Source: Winogradskyella arenosi
GTDB taxonomy: Bacteria; Bacteroidota; Bacteroidia; Flavobacteriales; Flavobacteriaceae
DNA length: 64,000 nt
Assembly: GCF_003337305.1 (NCBI RefSeq)
Contig: NZ_QPJO01000002.1
Coordinates: forward strand, 1-64,000
Direction of reading: 5' to 3'
The position numbers and the translations under genes are program-made. The notes under the pieces were generated by a model. The model had not been told where the DNA came from and searched no databases. It worked only from the letters and a program-made list of their open reading frames with translations. How positions within the stretch are numbered: position 1 is the first letter of the stretch; each line of letters begins with the position of its first letter. Below are positions 53,541 through 62,754 of the stretch, in pieces.

Positions 53541-54635
53541 ATGAAATACTTAGTCCACCTTAGTCGCCTATTCACGGGAATATTATTTATCATTTCCGGA
53601 TTCATTAAACTCAATGATCCGTTGGGGTTTTCGTATAAGTTGGTAGAGTACTTTGGTGCTGATGTCTTAAATTTAGAATTTTTAATCCCTTATGCTTTAG
53701 GAATATCCGTAATTGTTGTGGTTTTCGAAGTGGTGTTGGGGGTGTTTTTGCTCATTGGCTACAAGTCTAAATTTACCGTGTGGAGTTTACTGTTAATGAT
53801 TGTGTTTTTCACCTTCCTAACTTTTTATTCGGCCTATTTCGATAAAGTAAAAGATTGTGGCTGTTTTGGAGATGCATTAAAATTAACGCCATGGGAAAGC
53901 TTTACTAAAGACCTTGTGTTATTAGTATTGGTGCTTATCTTATTTTTTGGAGTTAAATACATTCAACCTCTATTTTCTAAGCTTCCAACAACGGTGATCG
54001 CTCTATTGAGTTTTATAACCTCATTATGGTTTGGTTACCACGTGCTCATGCACTTACCGGCTATAGATTTTAGAGCTTATGCTATAGGAAACAATTTACC
54101 TGAAGAAATGGCAACCCCAGAAAATGCGCCTAAACCGGTGTTAGAATACACCTGGACTTTTAAGGTGAATGGGGACGAGGAAGAGTTTGTTACCAATGGG
54201 AGTTATCCTAGTGTTGATGGTGAATTTGTTGGGGTAGAAACCGAAACTATTGATGAAGGTTACGTTCCTGCTATTCAAGATTTTTCTATTGAATCTGATG
54301 ATGAAGATCTAACCGATTATTTTTTAGGAAAAGACAAACTCATCATGGTGACTATGTATAACGTGAAGAAAGGAGAAGCTGAAGGGATGATGAAGTTGAA
54401 AGCCTTTACAGAAAAAGCCAGTAAGAAAGGTTATACGGTTATCGGACTCTCTTCGTCTGGAGCTGTAGATAAAGCGCAAGCAAAAGCAGAATACGGTTAT
54501 GATTTTGAAACTTACCTCTGTGATGAAAAAGTCGTAAAAACCATTGTACGCGCTAATCCAGGTGTTATTGTATTACACCAAGGAACCGTGGTTAATAAAG
54601 CGCATTGGAATGATCTTGACGATATAGAACTATAA
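53541..54635 (+). CDS. BT_3928-like DoxX-family membrane protein with a redoxin-like C-terminus
   Basis: The start at 53541 (MKYLVHLSRLFTGILFI) is better than the TTG at 53517. 364 residues. Four N-terminal membrane helices form a DoxX/MauE unit with SGFIKLNDPLGFSYKL. The C-terminal part (from about 230) has a thioredoxin-like fold with YLCDEKVVKTIVRANPGVIVL. Probably a membrane redox protein. Confidence 0.85.
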   Translation: MKYLVHLSRLFTGILFIISGFIKLNDPLGFSYKLVEYFGADVLNLEFLIPYALGISVIVVVFEVVLGVFLLIGYKSKFTVWSLLLMIVFFTFLTFYSAYFDKVKDCGCFGDALKLTPWESFTKDLVLLVLVLILFFGVKYIQPLFSKLPTTVIALLSFITSLWFGYHVLMHLPAIDFRAYAIGNNLPEEMATPENAPKPVLEYTWTFKVNGDEEEFVTNGSYPSVDGEFVGVETETIDEGYVPAIQDFSIESDDEDLTDYFLGKDKLIMVTMYNVKKGEAEGMMKLKAFTEKASKKGYTVIGLSSSGAVDKAQAKAEYGYDFETYLCDEKVVKTIVRANPGVIVLHQGTVVNKAHWNDLDDIEL

Positions 54636-54694
54636 CGGTTTACGTGGGTTTTAAAATGAATACTTCAAAATGATATCTAAATAATTGCTTTCTA

Positions 54695-55771
54695 TTGATT
54701 AATTATCTCCTCCATAAAATTGGCTACGCATGCATCACTTTGTTGGGGGTGGTTACTGTAATATTCTTTTTGTTTACCATTTTGCCGGGTGATCCCGCTA
54801 AGATGATGCTCGGGCAAAATCAAACTGAAGCTCAAGTGCAAGCGGTGAAACAGAAATACGGATTTGACCAACCAATAGGAACCCAATTTTTATATTATTT
54901 AAACGATTTATCTCCGCTGTCGTTTCACGCAATAAACCCAATGGATTATACCTATTTGGCGCCCAATAAATATACAGCAACGGAATTGTTTCAAATGAGA
55001 CAAACCATCACGGTATTAAAAGCACCTTATTTACGTGAGTCCTTTACAAAACAAGGAAAAAAAGTCACTCAAGTTATAGGAGAAACGCTTCCTAATACTT
55101 TTGTTTTAGCGGTTTCAGCAATTATCATAGCGATATGTTTAGGGATTATCTTCGGAATTATTTCAGCCTTGTATAAAAACACTTGGATAGATAAAAGCAT
55201 ACAGGTCTTAAGTACTTTGGGGATGAGTGTGCCTTCCTTTTTTAGTGCCATTTTATTTGCTTGGCTGTTTGGATTTGTATGGCATAAATATACAGGCTTA
55301 GAGATGACAGGAAGTTTGTATGAGCTCGATGATTTTGGAGAAGAAATGACAATACAGTGGAAAAATCTTATACTTCCTGCTGTGGTATTGGGTATACGAC
55401 CTTTGGCTGTAGTGATACAGTTGATGCGGAATTCTTTACTCGATGTTTTAAATCAAGATTATATCAGAACCGCGAGAGCTAAAGGGTTAACAGCATTTCA
55501 GGTGATAAAAAATCACGCCGTTAAAAATGCTTTAAATCCTGTAGTAACGGCCATTTCTAGTTGGTTTGCCTCAATGCTCGCTGGGGCCGTTTTTGTGGAA
55601 TATATTTTTGGGTGGAATGGCTTAGGTAAAGAAATTGTAAACGCTTTAAATACCCTAGATTTACCGGTAATTATGGGAGCCGTCTTAGTGATAGCAATCC
55701 TATTTATAACCATTAATATTTTTGTAGATATTATTTATGCTTGGTTAGATCCGCGGGTTAAATTATCCTAA
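54695..55771 (+). CDS. DppB/OppB-type ABC permease
   Basis: A 358-residue permease starting with TTG at 54695 (MINYLLHKIGYACITLLGVV). Helices include FFLFTILPGDPAKMMLG, and the coupling segment is NSLLDVLNQDYIRTARAKGL. It is a peptide or nickel-type inner-membrane permease. No partner DppC, DppD or binding protein is adjacent, so the rest of the transporter lies elsewhere. Confidence 0.9.
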   Translation: MINYLLHKIGYACITLLGVVTVIFFLFTILPGDPAKMMLGQNQTEAQVQAVKQKYGFDQPIGTQFLYYLNDLSPLSFHAINPMDYTYLAPNKYTATELFQMRQTITVLKAPYLRESFTKQGKKVTQVIGETLPNTFVLAVSAIIIAICLGIIFGIISALYKNTWIDKSIQVLSTLGMSVPSFFSAILFAWLFGFVWHKYTGLEMTGSLYELDDFGEEMTIQWKNLILPAVVLGIRPLAVVIQLMRNSLLDVLNQDYIRTARAKGLTAFQVIKNHAVKNALNPVVTAISSWFASMLAGAVFVEYIFGWNGLGKEIVNALNTLDLPVIMGAVLVIAILFITINIFVDIIYAWLDPRVKLS

Positions 55772-55814
55772 CGAATTACTGAGAAATGTCAATAAAACTT
55801 CCCCTTTAAAGTAT

Positions 55815-55822
55815 TACTTTTG
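55815..55822 (+). promoter_or_regulatory. -7 element for tpiA
   Basis: TACTTTTG 35 bp before the ATG at 55858. Confidence 0.55.
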
Positions 55823-55857
55823 TTAGAGAATTTTTTTAAAATCAATATACATATATT

Positions 55858-56607
55858 ATGAGAAAGCATATCGTAGCCGGAAACTGGAAAATGAATAACG
55901 ATTTAGCACAATCGGAACTCTTAATAACTAATTTATTAAGGCAAAATAAAACCTCAGATGCTGAAGTTATGATTGCGCCGACCTTTACAAATTTAAAACA
56001 AGCTTTTGAGTCTTTAAAAGATAATACTATTGAAGTTATTGCTCAGAACATGCACTTTGCTGAAAATGGAGCATATACAGGAGAGATTAGTGCAGCAATG
56101 TTGAAAAGTGTTGGTGTTAAAACCGTTATTTTAGGACATAGTGAGCGTCGTGCTTATTTCAATGAAACAGATGCTACATTAGCTAAAAAAGTTGATGCGG
56201 CTTTAGCAAACGACATGAGAATAATCTTTTGTTTTGGTGAAGAGCTTCAAGACCGAAAGTCTGATAACCACGAAGCGGTTGTAGAAGGACAAATTAAAAA
56301 TGCTTTGTTTCATTTAGAAGCTGATGCTTTTAAAGATATCGTTTTAGCCTATGAGCCTGTTTGGGCCATTGGTACAGGTGAAACGGCAAGCCCAGAGCAA
56401 GCACAAGATATGCATGCTTTTATAAGAAAAACCTTAGCAGATAAGTACGGAAGTGCTGTTGCAGATTCTGTTTCTATTTTATACGGAGGAAGTGTAAAAC
56501 CAGCTAATGCTAAAGAGATTTTTGGTAAGCCAGATGTAGATGGTGGTCTTATTGGAGGAGCAGCGTTAAATGCTGAAGATTTCTTTGCAATTGTTAATGC
56601 GTTTTAA
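55858..56607 (+). CDS. tpiA: Triosephosphate isomerase
   Basis: A 249-residue protein with AGNWKMN, the catalytic LGHSERR and AYEPVWAIGTG motifs. Core glycolytic enzyme interconverting dihydroxyacetone phosphate and glyceraldehyde 3-phosphate. Confidence 0.98.
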   Translation: MRKHIVAGNWKMNNDLAQSELLITNLLRQNKTSDAEVMIAPTFTNLKQAFESLKDNTIEVIAQNMHFAENGAYTGEISAAMLKSVGVKTVILGHSERRAYFNETDATLAKKVDAALANDMRIIFCFGEELQDRKSDNHEAVVEGQIKNALFHLEADAFKDIVLAYEPVWAIGTGETASPEQAQDMHAFIRKTLADKYGSAVADSVSILYGGSVKPANAKEIFGKPDVDGGLIGGAALNAEDFFAIVNAF

Positions 56608-56633
56608 ATAGCAGAATCACAATAATTCTTATT

Positions 56634-56681
56634 AAAAAGTCCTTAATGCTTTGGTTTGTTGCTGAGTGTTAAGGACTTTTT
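56634..56681 (+). terminator. Terminator of tpiA
   Basis: A 13-bp perfect stem AAAAAGTCCTTAA/TTAAGGACTTTTT with a 22-nt loop. Confidence 0.75.
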
Positions 56682-56887
56682 AGCGTTTTATAGTTTACGT
56701 CCTTCAGAGCTCTTGATTTCATCCTAATGACGCCACTTTGGCTTGCGGTTTGGGTTTTTATATTATCCGTTATTTAGTCTTATAAAATTGGAATATGATG
56801 CATAGGGTTGTTCATAGTGCTGTGTTCAGCCTTAGGGGTTACATTTTAATTTAGCCTAAAAATAGACGTAACTCCGCCAAGGATTAG

Positions 56888-56895
56888 TAAATTTG
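56888..56895 (+). promoter_or_regulatory. -7 element for prmA
   Basis: TAAATTTG ends 14 bp before the ATG. Confidence 0.6.
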
Positions 56896-56909
56896 CAAAA
56901 AAAAGAATA

Positions 56910-57743
56910 ATGTCTGAAATATATATAGGTTATACATTTAAGGTAAGTCCTTTACAACCTGCGGTAGAAATTTTAATTGCAGAATTAGGTTATGCTGGTT
57001 TTGAAAGTTTTGTAGAGAATGAAGAAGGCGTTATTGCTTATATTCAAAAGGAAGAATGGGAGGCAAATATTATGGATAATATTTATATCCTTAATTCCGA
57101 TGAGTTTGAAATAAGCTATACGTTTGAAGAAATTGCCCAAACCAACTGGAATGAAGAATGGGAGAAGAACTTTAATCCTATTGTTGTTGATGATTTGGTA
57201 TCAGTACGTGCACCGTTTCATGAAAAGCCAGACACGAAATTCGATTTGGTTATTGAACCTAAAATGAGTTTTGGAACCGGACATCATGAAACTACACATA
57301 TGATGATTCAGCATATTTTAAAAAATGATTTTAAAGGAAAATCAGTTTTAGATATGGGTTGTGGTACGGGTGTTTTAGCCATTTTAGCTGAAAAAGTAGG
57401 AGCTGCCAAATTAGACGCTATCGATATTGATAACTGGTGTTATTTAAATAGTATTGAAAATGTTGAACGTAACCAATGTGAAAATATTTCGGTATACGAG
57501 GGGGATGTAAAACTTTTAGACGGTAAGCACTATGATAGCATTATTGCGAATATCAACAGAAACATATTACTAGCGGATATCGCGGCCTATGCTAAAGCTT
57601 TAAACCCTAATGGGACTTTATTTCTAAGTGGTTTTTATGAAGAAGATATTCCTTTAATTGAGGCAGAATGCAATAAAAACATGTTAAAATTAAGCGAAAC
57701 TCTTCAAAAAGGTCCTTGGGTTTCCCTAAAATTTGTAAATTAG
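56910..57743 (+). CDS. prmA: Ribosomal protein L11 methyltransferase
   Basis: A 277-residue protein with an N-terminal substrate domain, MSFGTGHHETTHM and the SAM-binding VLDMGCGTGVLAI, plus SIIANINRNILL. Trimethylates L11. Confidence 0.94.
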   Translation: MSEIYIGYTFKVSPLQPAVEILIAELGYAGFESFVENEEGVIAYIQKEEWEANIMDNIYILNSDEFEISYTFEEIAQTNWNEEWEKNFNPIVVDDLVSVRAPFHEKPDTKFDLVIEPKMSFGTGHHETTHMMIQHILKNDFKGKSVLDMGCGTGVLAILAEKVGAAKLDAIDIDNWCYLNSIENVERNQCENISVYEGDVKLLDGKHYDSIIANINRNILLADIAAYAKALNPNGTLFLSGFYEEDIPLIEAECNKNMLKLSETLQKGPWVSLKFVN

Positions 57744-57818
57744 TAGAAGTTAATAATTGAGTTTATTGGGTTGATTGTGATGTAGTTACCCGAGTAAATG
57801 CTAAAATCCATTTACGCT

Positions 57819-58091
57819 ATGACAAAAGAAAAATACGCAGAGGAGCTCTTGTTAGAAGAGGTAGAATTAAAGCAGAATGAAATTGTATTATTTAATGATG
57901 AGGTCAATACTTTTGATCATGTTATAGATACACTTATTTACGCTTGCGACCATGTCCCTGAACAAGCCGAGCAATGTGCGCTTTTAGTGCATTATAAAGG
58001 AAAATGTACGGTAAAGACAGGATCTTACGAAGATTTAAAACCACGATGTTCTAAGCTATTACAAGCCGGACTCAGTGCAGAAATAGTATAA
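57819..58091 (+). CDS. clpS: ATP-dependent Clp protease adaptor ClpS
   Basis: A 90-residue protein from 57819 (MTKEKYAEELLLEE); the seven codons upstream are not conserved-looking. IVLFNDEVNTFDHVIDTL is the ClpS N-degron pocket. It delivers N-end-rule substrates to ClpAP/ClpCP. Confidence 0.94.
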   Translation: MTKEKYAEELLLEEVELKQNEIVLFNDEVNTFDHVIDTLIYACDHVPEQAEQCALLVHYKGKCTVKTGSYEDLKPRCSKLLQAGLSAEIV

Positions 58092-58093
58092 AT

Positions 58094-58120
58094 AAAAATC
58101 CCACTTAAAGTGGGATTTTT
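58094..58120. terminator. Terminator of clpS
   Basis: Stem AAAAATCCCACTT/AAGTGGGATTTTT, symmetrical, also usable by the convergent gene. Confidence 0.85.
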
Positions 58121-58142
58121 TTATAGCTTAAAATGGATCATT

Positions 58143-59549
58143 TTATAAGGTAGACGGACAAACAAAATCAGTTGTTTTAAGGTCGGTCTTTTTAATGGCT
58201 CCAAAACCACCGGCAATATCAATCAAATTATTATAACCTCGCGCTTTTAAAATTGAAGCGGCTATAACAGAACGGTAACCTCCAGCACAATGTACGTAGT
58301 AGGTATCGTCCTTGTTAATTGCATCCATATTATCGTTAATAAGATCTAATGGAAAATGAGTGGCGTCCTCTAAATGCGTTGATTGGTATTCGCCATCTTT
58401 ACGCACATCTAAGATATGAAGAGAATCAGCTTTAGCACGTTGGGCAAAGTCTTCGGCAGAAATAGATTCTAAACTAGACACGTCCTTACCGGCACCTTTC
58501 CAAGCGTTTAATCCGCCTTCTAAATAACCTAAGGTATTATCATAGCCTACACGAGATAAGCGCGTCACGGCTTCTTCAGACTTTCCTTCAGGGACAATTA
58601 AAACAATAGGTTGTTTAAGGTCTTTTATTAAAGCACCAACCCACGGAGCAAATTGTCCGTTGAGTCCTATGAATATTGAATTGGGAATATGTCCGGTTAT
58701 AAAATCAGCTTGTGTTCTTACATCTAAGACTAAGGCCGATTCAGTATTGGCGATACGTTCAAATTCTTCAGGTTGAAGCGGTACGTTTCCTGTTTTTAAC
58801 ACAGACTCAAAAGCATCATAACCCATTTTGTTCATCATCGCATTTTGTGCAAAATACTGTGGAGGCGGGGCAATACCATCAAGAACTTCTTTTATAAATT
58901 CAGCTTTAGTCATGTCTGCACGTAAAGCGTAGTTGGTTTTCTTTTGATCGCCTAAAACACCAACAGTTTCTTTGCTTAAGTTTTTTCCACAAGCCGAACC
59001 AGCACCATGTGCCGGGTATACAATAACATCATCGGCTAATGGCATAATTTTTTCACGTAACGAATCGAAAAGCATGCCTGCTAAATCTTCCTTCGTTAAG
59101 TCCGATTTAATAGCCAGATCAGGGCGTCCTACATCGCCTAAAAATAAGGTGTCTCCAGAGAAAATAGCATGATCTTTTCCGTTTTCATCAATTAATAAAT
59201 AGGTGGCAGACTCTAAAGTATGTCCAGGAGTATGCAATACTTTTATGCTTACTTTTCCTAATTTTAATACCTCGCCATCCTTAGCGGAGTGAATATCGTA
59301 TTCCGTAGTGGCACCAGGCCCAAAAACGATAGTAGCGCCTGTTTTTTGTGCTAAATCTACGTGTCCTGACACAAAATCAGCATGGAAATGCGTTTCTAAA
59401 ATATATTTAATTTTAGCCTTGTTGCTATCCGCTTTATCAATGTATTGCTGTATTTCTCTAAGAGGATCTATAATGGCAACTTCGCCTTCAGATTCTATAT
59501 AGTAAGCCCCTTGTGCTAAACAGCCGGTATATAATTGTTCTATTTTCAT
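58143..59549 (-). CDS. Metallo-beta-lactamase/rhodanese persulfide dioxygenase-like protein
   Basis: Start chosen at 59549 (MKIEQLYTGCLAQGAYYIE), 468 residues; 22 extra upstream codons are unlikely. An ETHE1/BlrB-type MBL domain with THFHADFVSGH (53-63) and FSGDTLFLGDVGRPDL is followed by two rhodanese domains. The first lacks the active-site Cys; the second has VHCAGGYR. Family members oxidise glutathione persulfide and move sulfane sulfur. It belongs to the sulfur operon from 61402. Confidence 0.92.
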   Translation of the reverse strand: MKIEQLYTGCLAQGAYYIESEGEVAIIDPLREIQQYIDKADSNKAKIKYILETHFHADFVSGHVDLAQKTGATIVFGPGATTEYDIHSAKDGEVLKLGKVSIKVLHTPGHTLESATYLLIDENGKDHAIFSGDTLFLGDVGRPDLAIKSDLTKEDLAGMLFDSLREKIMPLADDVIVYPAHGAGSACGKNLSKETVGVLGDQKKTNYALRADMTKAEFIKEVLDGIAPPPQYFAQNAMMNKMGYDAFESVLKTGNVPLQPEEFERIANTESALVLDVRTQADFITGHIPNSIFIGLNGQFAPWVGALIKDLKQPIVLIVPEGKSEEAVTRLSRVGYDNTLGYLEGGLNAWKGAGKDVSSLESISAEDFAQRAKADSLHILDVRKDGEYQSTHLEDATHFPLDLINDNMDAINKDDTYYVHCAGGYRSVIAASILKARGYNNLIDIAGGFGAIKKTDLKTTDFVCPSTL

Positions 59550-59621
59550 AAATAATAAGATATTTAATGTAAAGGTAATAAAGTTCAAATTTTTGAACCG
59601 TAATAAATGATACAATTGGCC

Positions 59622-60425
59622 TTAAAAGAGCTCTTTGTATACAATATAAGTGGCCATAAATATGGTAAAATAGCCAAAGCCTCTTTTTAATTTTTTAGCA
59701 CTTATTTTTTTCGATAGGGCAAGTCCTATAAAAATTCCTACTATAGAAATAGTCGTAAAAGTAATAAGAAACTTCCAGTCGATACTTAAGGTCTTTAAAT
59801 CGCCTAAAAACCCAACTAGCGATTGAATTGAAATAATAAATAACGAGGTGCTAATCGCTTTTTTAATCGGTAATTTCACCAGTAATACTAAGGCCGGTAC
59901 AATTAAAAATCCACCACCAGCACCCACAAGTCCTACCAAGGCTCCAATGCCAATGGCCTGGGTACCAATGGCAAAATAATGGGTGTTATCAAAAGTTTTA
60001 ATAACAAAATCGTCATTAACTTGCTTCGATTTTATCATAGACCAACCGGCTAATAGCATAATAAAAGCAAACAGCAACATGATAAAAAGTGAATTAGTTA
60101 GTGAAAATCCACCTATAGAAAATAAGACTTCTGGCAAATTAGGGATTACCAAGCTTCTTACCATAAATACCGTAATTATAGAGGGTACAGCAAAGATAAG
60201 AGCCGTTTTAAAATCAATATTTCGCTTTCTAAGATTTCGTAACGTTCCCACTAAAGAGGTGCTTCCTACCACAAATAATGAATAGCCAGTCGCTGCAATA
60301 GGGCTGAAATTTAAGAAATACACTAAGATAGGAACCGTTAAAATTGATCCTCCACCTCCAATGAGCCCTAATACTAAACCTACAATAAGTGCACCTGTAT
60401 ATCCTAAAATTTCAATAAGTTCCAT
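59622..60425 (-). CDS. TauE/SafE-family sulfite or sulfonate exporter
   Basis: A 267-residue protein with eight membrane helices and two GxxGGGG-type repeats (GLIGGGGSILTVPILVYF and GLVGAGGGFLIVPALVLL), the TauE/SafE inverted repeat. The start is directly next to the upstream stop. It probably exports the sulfite made by persulfide oxidation. Confidence 0.9.
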   Translation of the reverse strand: MELIEILGYTGALIVGLVLGLIGGGGSILTVPILVYFLNFSPIAATGYSLFVVGSTSLVGTLRNLRKRNIDFKTALIFAVPSIITVFMVRSLVIPNLPEVLFSIGGFSLTNSLFIMLLFAFIMLLAGWSMIKSKQVNDDFVIKTFDNTHYFAIGTQAIGIGALVGLVGAGGGFLIVPALVLLVKLPIKKAISTSLFIISIQSLVGFLGDLKTLSIDWKFLITFTTISIVGIFIGLALSKKISAKKLKRGFGYFTIFMATYIVYKELF

Positions 60426-60842
60426 TTAGTGAGGTAATTTTTTCATGAGTAACCCGTAAACGTAGGTACCTAATAAAGCCCCAAAAATCACAATTAAAAT
60501 AGAAAAAGCGCCTGTACCAACCAAGATATACATAGGACCAGGGCAAGCGCCACTTAAGGCCCATCCCAATCCAAAAATAGTACCGCCAAAGATATAGCGC
60601 TTTAAGCCTCGATTTTTCAAAGGAACTTTTAAGGTGCTTCCTTCTAGGGTTTGTATATTTTTACGTTTAGAGAAGGCTAATAATAGTATCCCGGTAGCTA
60701 CGGCAGTTCCAATAATTCCGTACATGTGAAAAGATTGAAATTTAAACATTTCATAAATACGGTACCAAGATACAGCTTCTGATTTCACTAAAACAATACC
60801 GAAAAAAATACCGACAATAAAGAATTTTATATACTTGGTCAT
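60426..60842 (-). CDS. YeeE/YedE-family sulfur transport protein (second half)
   Basis: A 138-residue protein with four membrane helices and LGWALSGACPGPMYILVGTG carrying the Cys of the YeeE thiosulfate-channel repeat. With the preceding gene it makes a split YeeE/YedE channel. The spacing of 2 nt indicates an operon. Confidence 0.9.
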   Translation of the reverse strand: MTKYIKFFIVGIFFGIVLVKSEAVSWYRIYEMFKFQSFHMYGIIGTAVATGILLLAFSKRKNIQTLEGSTLKVPLKNRGLKRYIFGGTIFGLGWALSGACPGPMYILVGTGAFSILIVIFGALLGTYVYGLLMKKLPH

Positions 60843-60844
60843 AA

Positions 60845-61402
60845 CTAAAATAAGATTGGAAAAATTAAGTGAATCATAATTAAACCGCCAACAAAAAAGC
60901 CAATAACAGCAATTAAAGAGGGCAGCTGTAAGCTACTTAAGCCTGTAATAGCGTGGCCTGAGGTACATCCACCAGCATAGCGTGTTCCAAAGCCTACAAG
61001 AAATCCACCGATAAGAAGAATTGCTAAACCTTTAAAGCTTAAAACCGCATCCCAACTAAAAAGTTCAGGCGGTAAAAGATTAGCTCCGGCGTTATTAAAG
61101 CCTAAAGCCTCTAAATCGCTAATGGTACTTGCGCTAAGATCTATCGGTTCAGGACTTGTTAAGCCGTATTGTGCTATAAAACCACCGACAACTGCGCCTA
61201 GAACAACAACAAGATTCCAAAGTTGATTTCTCCAATCGAACTTAAAAAACTCAACACGTTTCCCTGCGCCACCAATGGCACACATTGTTCTAAGGTTTGA
61301 AGACATCCCAAAGGTTCTTCCAAAATAAAGAAGCAAAAACATGATAATTGCAATACTAGGGCCAGAGATATACCATGGCCAAGGTTGAGAAATATATTCC
61401 AT
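60845..61402 (-). CDS. YeeE/YedE-family sulfur transport protein (first half)
   Basis: Start at 61402 (MEYISQPWPWYISGPSIAI), 185 residues; 16 upstream codons are rejected. It carries GTRYAGGCTSGHAITGLSSL, the Cys-bearing channel motif. It is the first gene of the sulfur operon after the Crp/Fnr regulator. Confidence 0.9.
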   Translation of the reverse strand: MEYISQPWPWYISGPSIAIIMFLLLYFGRTFGMSSNLRTMCAIGGAGKRVEFFKFDWRNQLWNLVVVLGAVVGGFIAQYGLTSPEPIDLSASTISDLEALGFNNAGANLLPPELFSWDAVLSFKGLAILLIGGFLVGFGTRYAGGCTSGHAITGLSSLQLPSLIAVIGFFVGGLIMIHLIFPILF

Positions 61403-61459
61403 AAATTTAATTTGATGCAAAAATAAAGGACTGTTTTTTAGACCGTGCAATAAATGTTA

Positions 61460-62095
61460 CTAAAATTCTAAAACACGTATTTTATTGCGTCCGAGTTCTA
61501 TTTTTTCTTCGCGCTCTAGTTGTTTTAATAAACGCGAAATGACAACTCTAGAGGTATTAAGATCTTCCGATATTTCTTGATGCGTCATTTCTAGAGTGGT
61601 AGAGGCCGTTAGTTTTACGTGATCTTTGAGGTATTTAAATAGACGCTCATCCATTTTCATAAATGCAATGGTATCTATAGTCTCTAGCATCTCGTCAAAA
61701 CGAATTTGGTAACTCTGAAGAATAAACTGACGCCAGCTCTCATTGGTATTAAACCATAATTTCATTTGGGCTATAGGAATCATAATAACGGTAACCTCGT
61801 CATCTGCGATAGCTCTTATTTTGCTTACAGATTTAACCATACAACAGGTTAAAGACATGGCGCAGGTGTCTCCAGATTCTAAGACGTATAAAAGCAATTC
61901 ATCGCCATTATTATCTTCTCTTAAGACTTTGATATTTCCTTTTATTAATAAAGGAATGAAATTTAATTCTTGACCAATGTCTATAATGATATCTAGTTTT
62001 TGATAATTTTTTAAAAGTGCAACGTGAGCAATACTCTCAATTAATTCAGTATCGAAGAGGTATTGAAAGGGCTGTAATAAATCTTTAGAAATCAT
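61460..62095 (-). CDS. Crp/Fnr-family transcriptional regulator
   Basis: A 211-residue protein. A cyclic-nucleotide-type beta roll (to about 115) is followed by a helix-turn-helix with EISEDLNTSRVVISRLLKQLE. The recognition helix has V-x-x-S-R where FNR has E-x-x-S-R. There is no N-terminal Cys cluster of FNR type, but CAMSLTCC near 82-90 supplies three Cys. Position 57 bp before the sulfur genes suggests it controls them, probably by sensing persulfide or redox state. Confidence 0.9.
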   Translation of the reverse strand: MISKDLLQPFQYLFDTELIESIAHVALLKNYQKLDIIIDIGQELNFIPLLIKGNIKVLREDNNGDELLLYVLESGDTCAMSLTCCMVKSVSKIRAIADDEVTVIMIPIAQMKLWFNTNESWRQFILQSYQIRFDEMLETIDTIAFMKMDERLFKYLKDHVKLTASTTLEMTHQEISEDLNTSRVVISRLLKQLEREEKIELGRNKIRVLEF

Positions 62096-62122
62096 ATTTC
62101 AAAAATAAATAAAAAAATTTGG

Positions 62123-62150
62123 TTGTAATTAAATAAAAGTGTTATATTTG
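62123..62150 (+). promoter_or_regulatory. Promoter of tRNA-Arg
   Basis: TTG (62123-62125), 17 bp, TATATTTG (62143-62150): the full Bacteroidota consensus. Confidence 0.8.
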
Positions 62151-62164
62151 CACCCACAAAAAAT

Positions 62165-62238
62165 GGCCTCGTGGCGCAACTGAATAGCGCACTTGATTAC
62201 GGCTCAAGAGGTTACAGGTTTGAATCCTGTCGAGGTCA
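62165..62238 (+). tRNA. tRNA-Arg (anticodon ACG)
   Basis: A 74-nt cloverleaf: acceptor GGCCTCG/CGAGGTC, anticodon stem CTTGA/TCAAG around loop TTACGGC with anticodon ACG, and T arm ACAGG-TTTGAAT-CCTGT. No CCA is encoded. Confidence 0.95.
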
Positions 62239-62245
62239 CTATATT

Positions 62246-62278
62246 AAAAAAGCTTTCAAGATATTGGAAGCTTTTTTT
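62246..62278 (+). terminator. Terminator of tRNA-Arg
   Basis: Stem AAAAAGCTTTC/GGAAGCTTTTT with one G-T pair and a seven-T run. Confidence 0.8.
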
Positions 62279-62601
62279 GTGCTAAAAATTTAGAGATCCT
62301 TATAAGGTAAAACACTTCTAAAAGCTTTAGATTAATACTGGTCCTAGGTGTTAAAGCATTACAAATTATAAAAAGGAGTTGCGCAATATTGTTACAGTGT
62401 ATGGCGCTTATACGTAATAAATAGAGCTTTCCTTTAATTTTAAATCTTAAAGGTGGGTTTAGAACGGTGAGCTTGTAATAGAAAGTTGTGCGATTTTAGT
62501 AAAATGTCCTTAGAGCTATGGTAAATAAGGATCTGTTATGAGATTTGGAATCTAGGGTCTTAAGAAAAAAAAGGTATGTTGCATAACTTTATGCAAGGCT
62601 G
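62279..62601. other. Non-coding stretch
   Basis: No gene or clear structure seen. Confidence 0.45.
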
Positions 62602-62754
62602 CTATTCAATAGCATTTTTGGTCACGTAAACGCGCCAAGCAATAATAGCCATCTGTAGTTTGTTGGCTTTGCTAAGGTCTAACTGCTGTTTAGAGTAGCT
62701 CGGTAAAAGGGCTTTGTTAACTTTTGCTATGAATTTAAAGAATGCTGTTTTCAT
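62602..62754 (-). CDS. Small conserved-looking flavobacterial protein (50 residues)
   Basis: The frame opens MKTAFFKFIAKVNKALLPSY, continues SKQQLDLSKANKLQMAIIAW and ends RVYVTKNAIE. This pattern recurs in flavobacteria in small proteins sometimes mislabelled as SsrA-binding protein, to which it has no visible similarity. Function unknown. Confidence 0.7.
   Translation of the reverse strand: MKTAFFKFIAKVNKALLPSYSKQQLDLSKANKLQMAIIAWRVYVTKNAIE

Larger units (their letters stand above)
56608..56909. other. Intergenic region
   Basis: It holds a terminator and a promoter element and no gene. Confidence 0.5.

Noticed and set aside
61460..62095. Crp/Fnr protein as the regulator of the stress-island boxes
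   Set aside because: It is far away, lies next to sulfur genes, and its recognition helix differs from FNR at the Glu position. It may still bind, but nothing here shows it.
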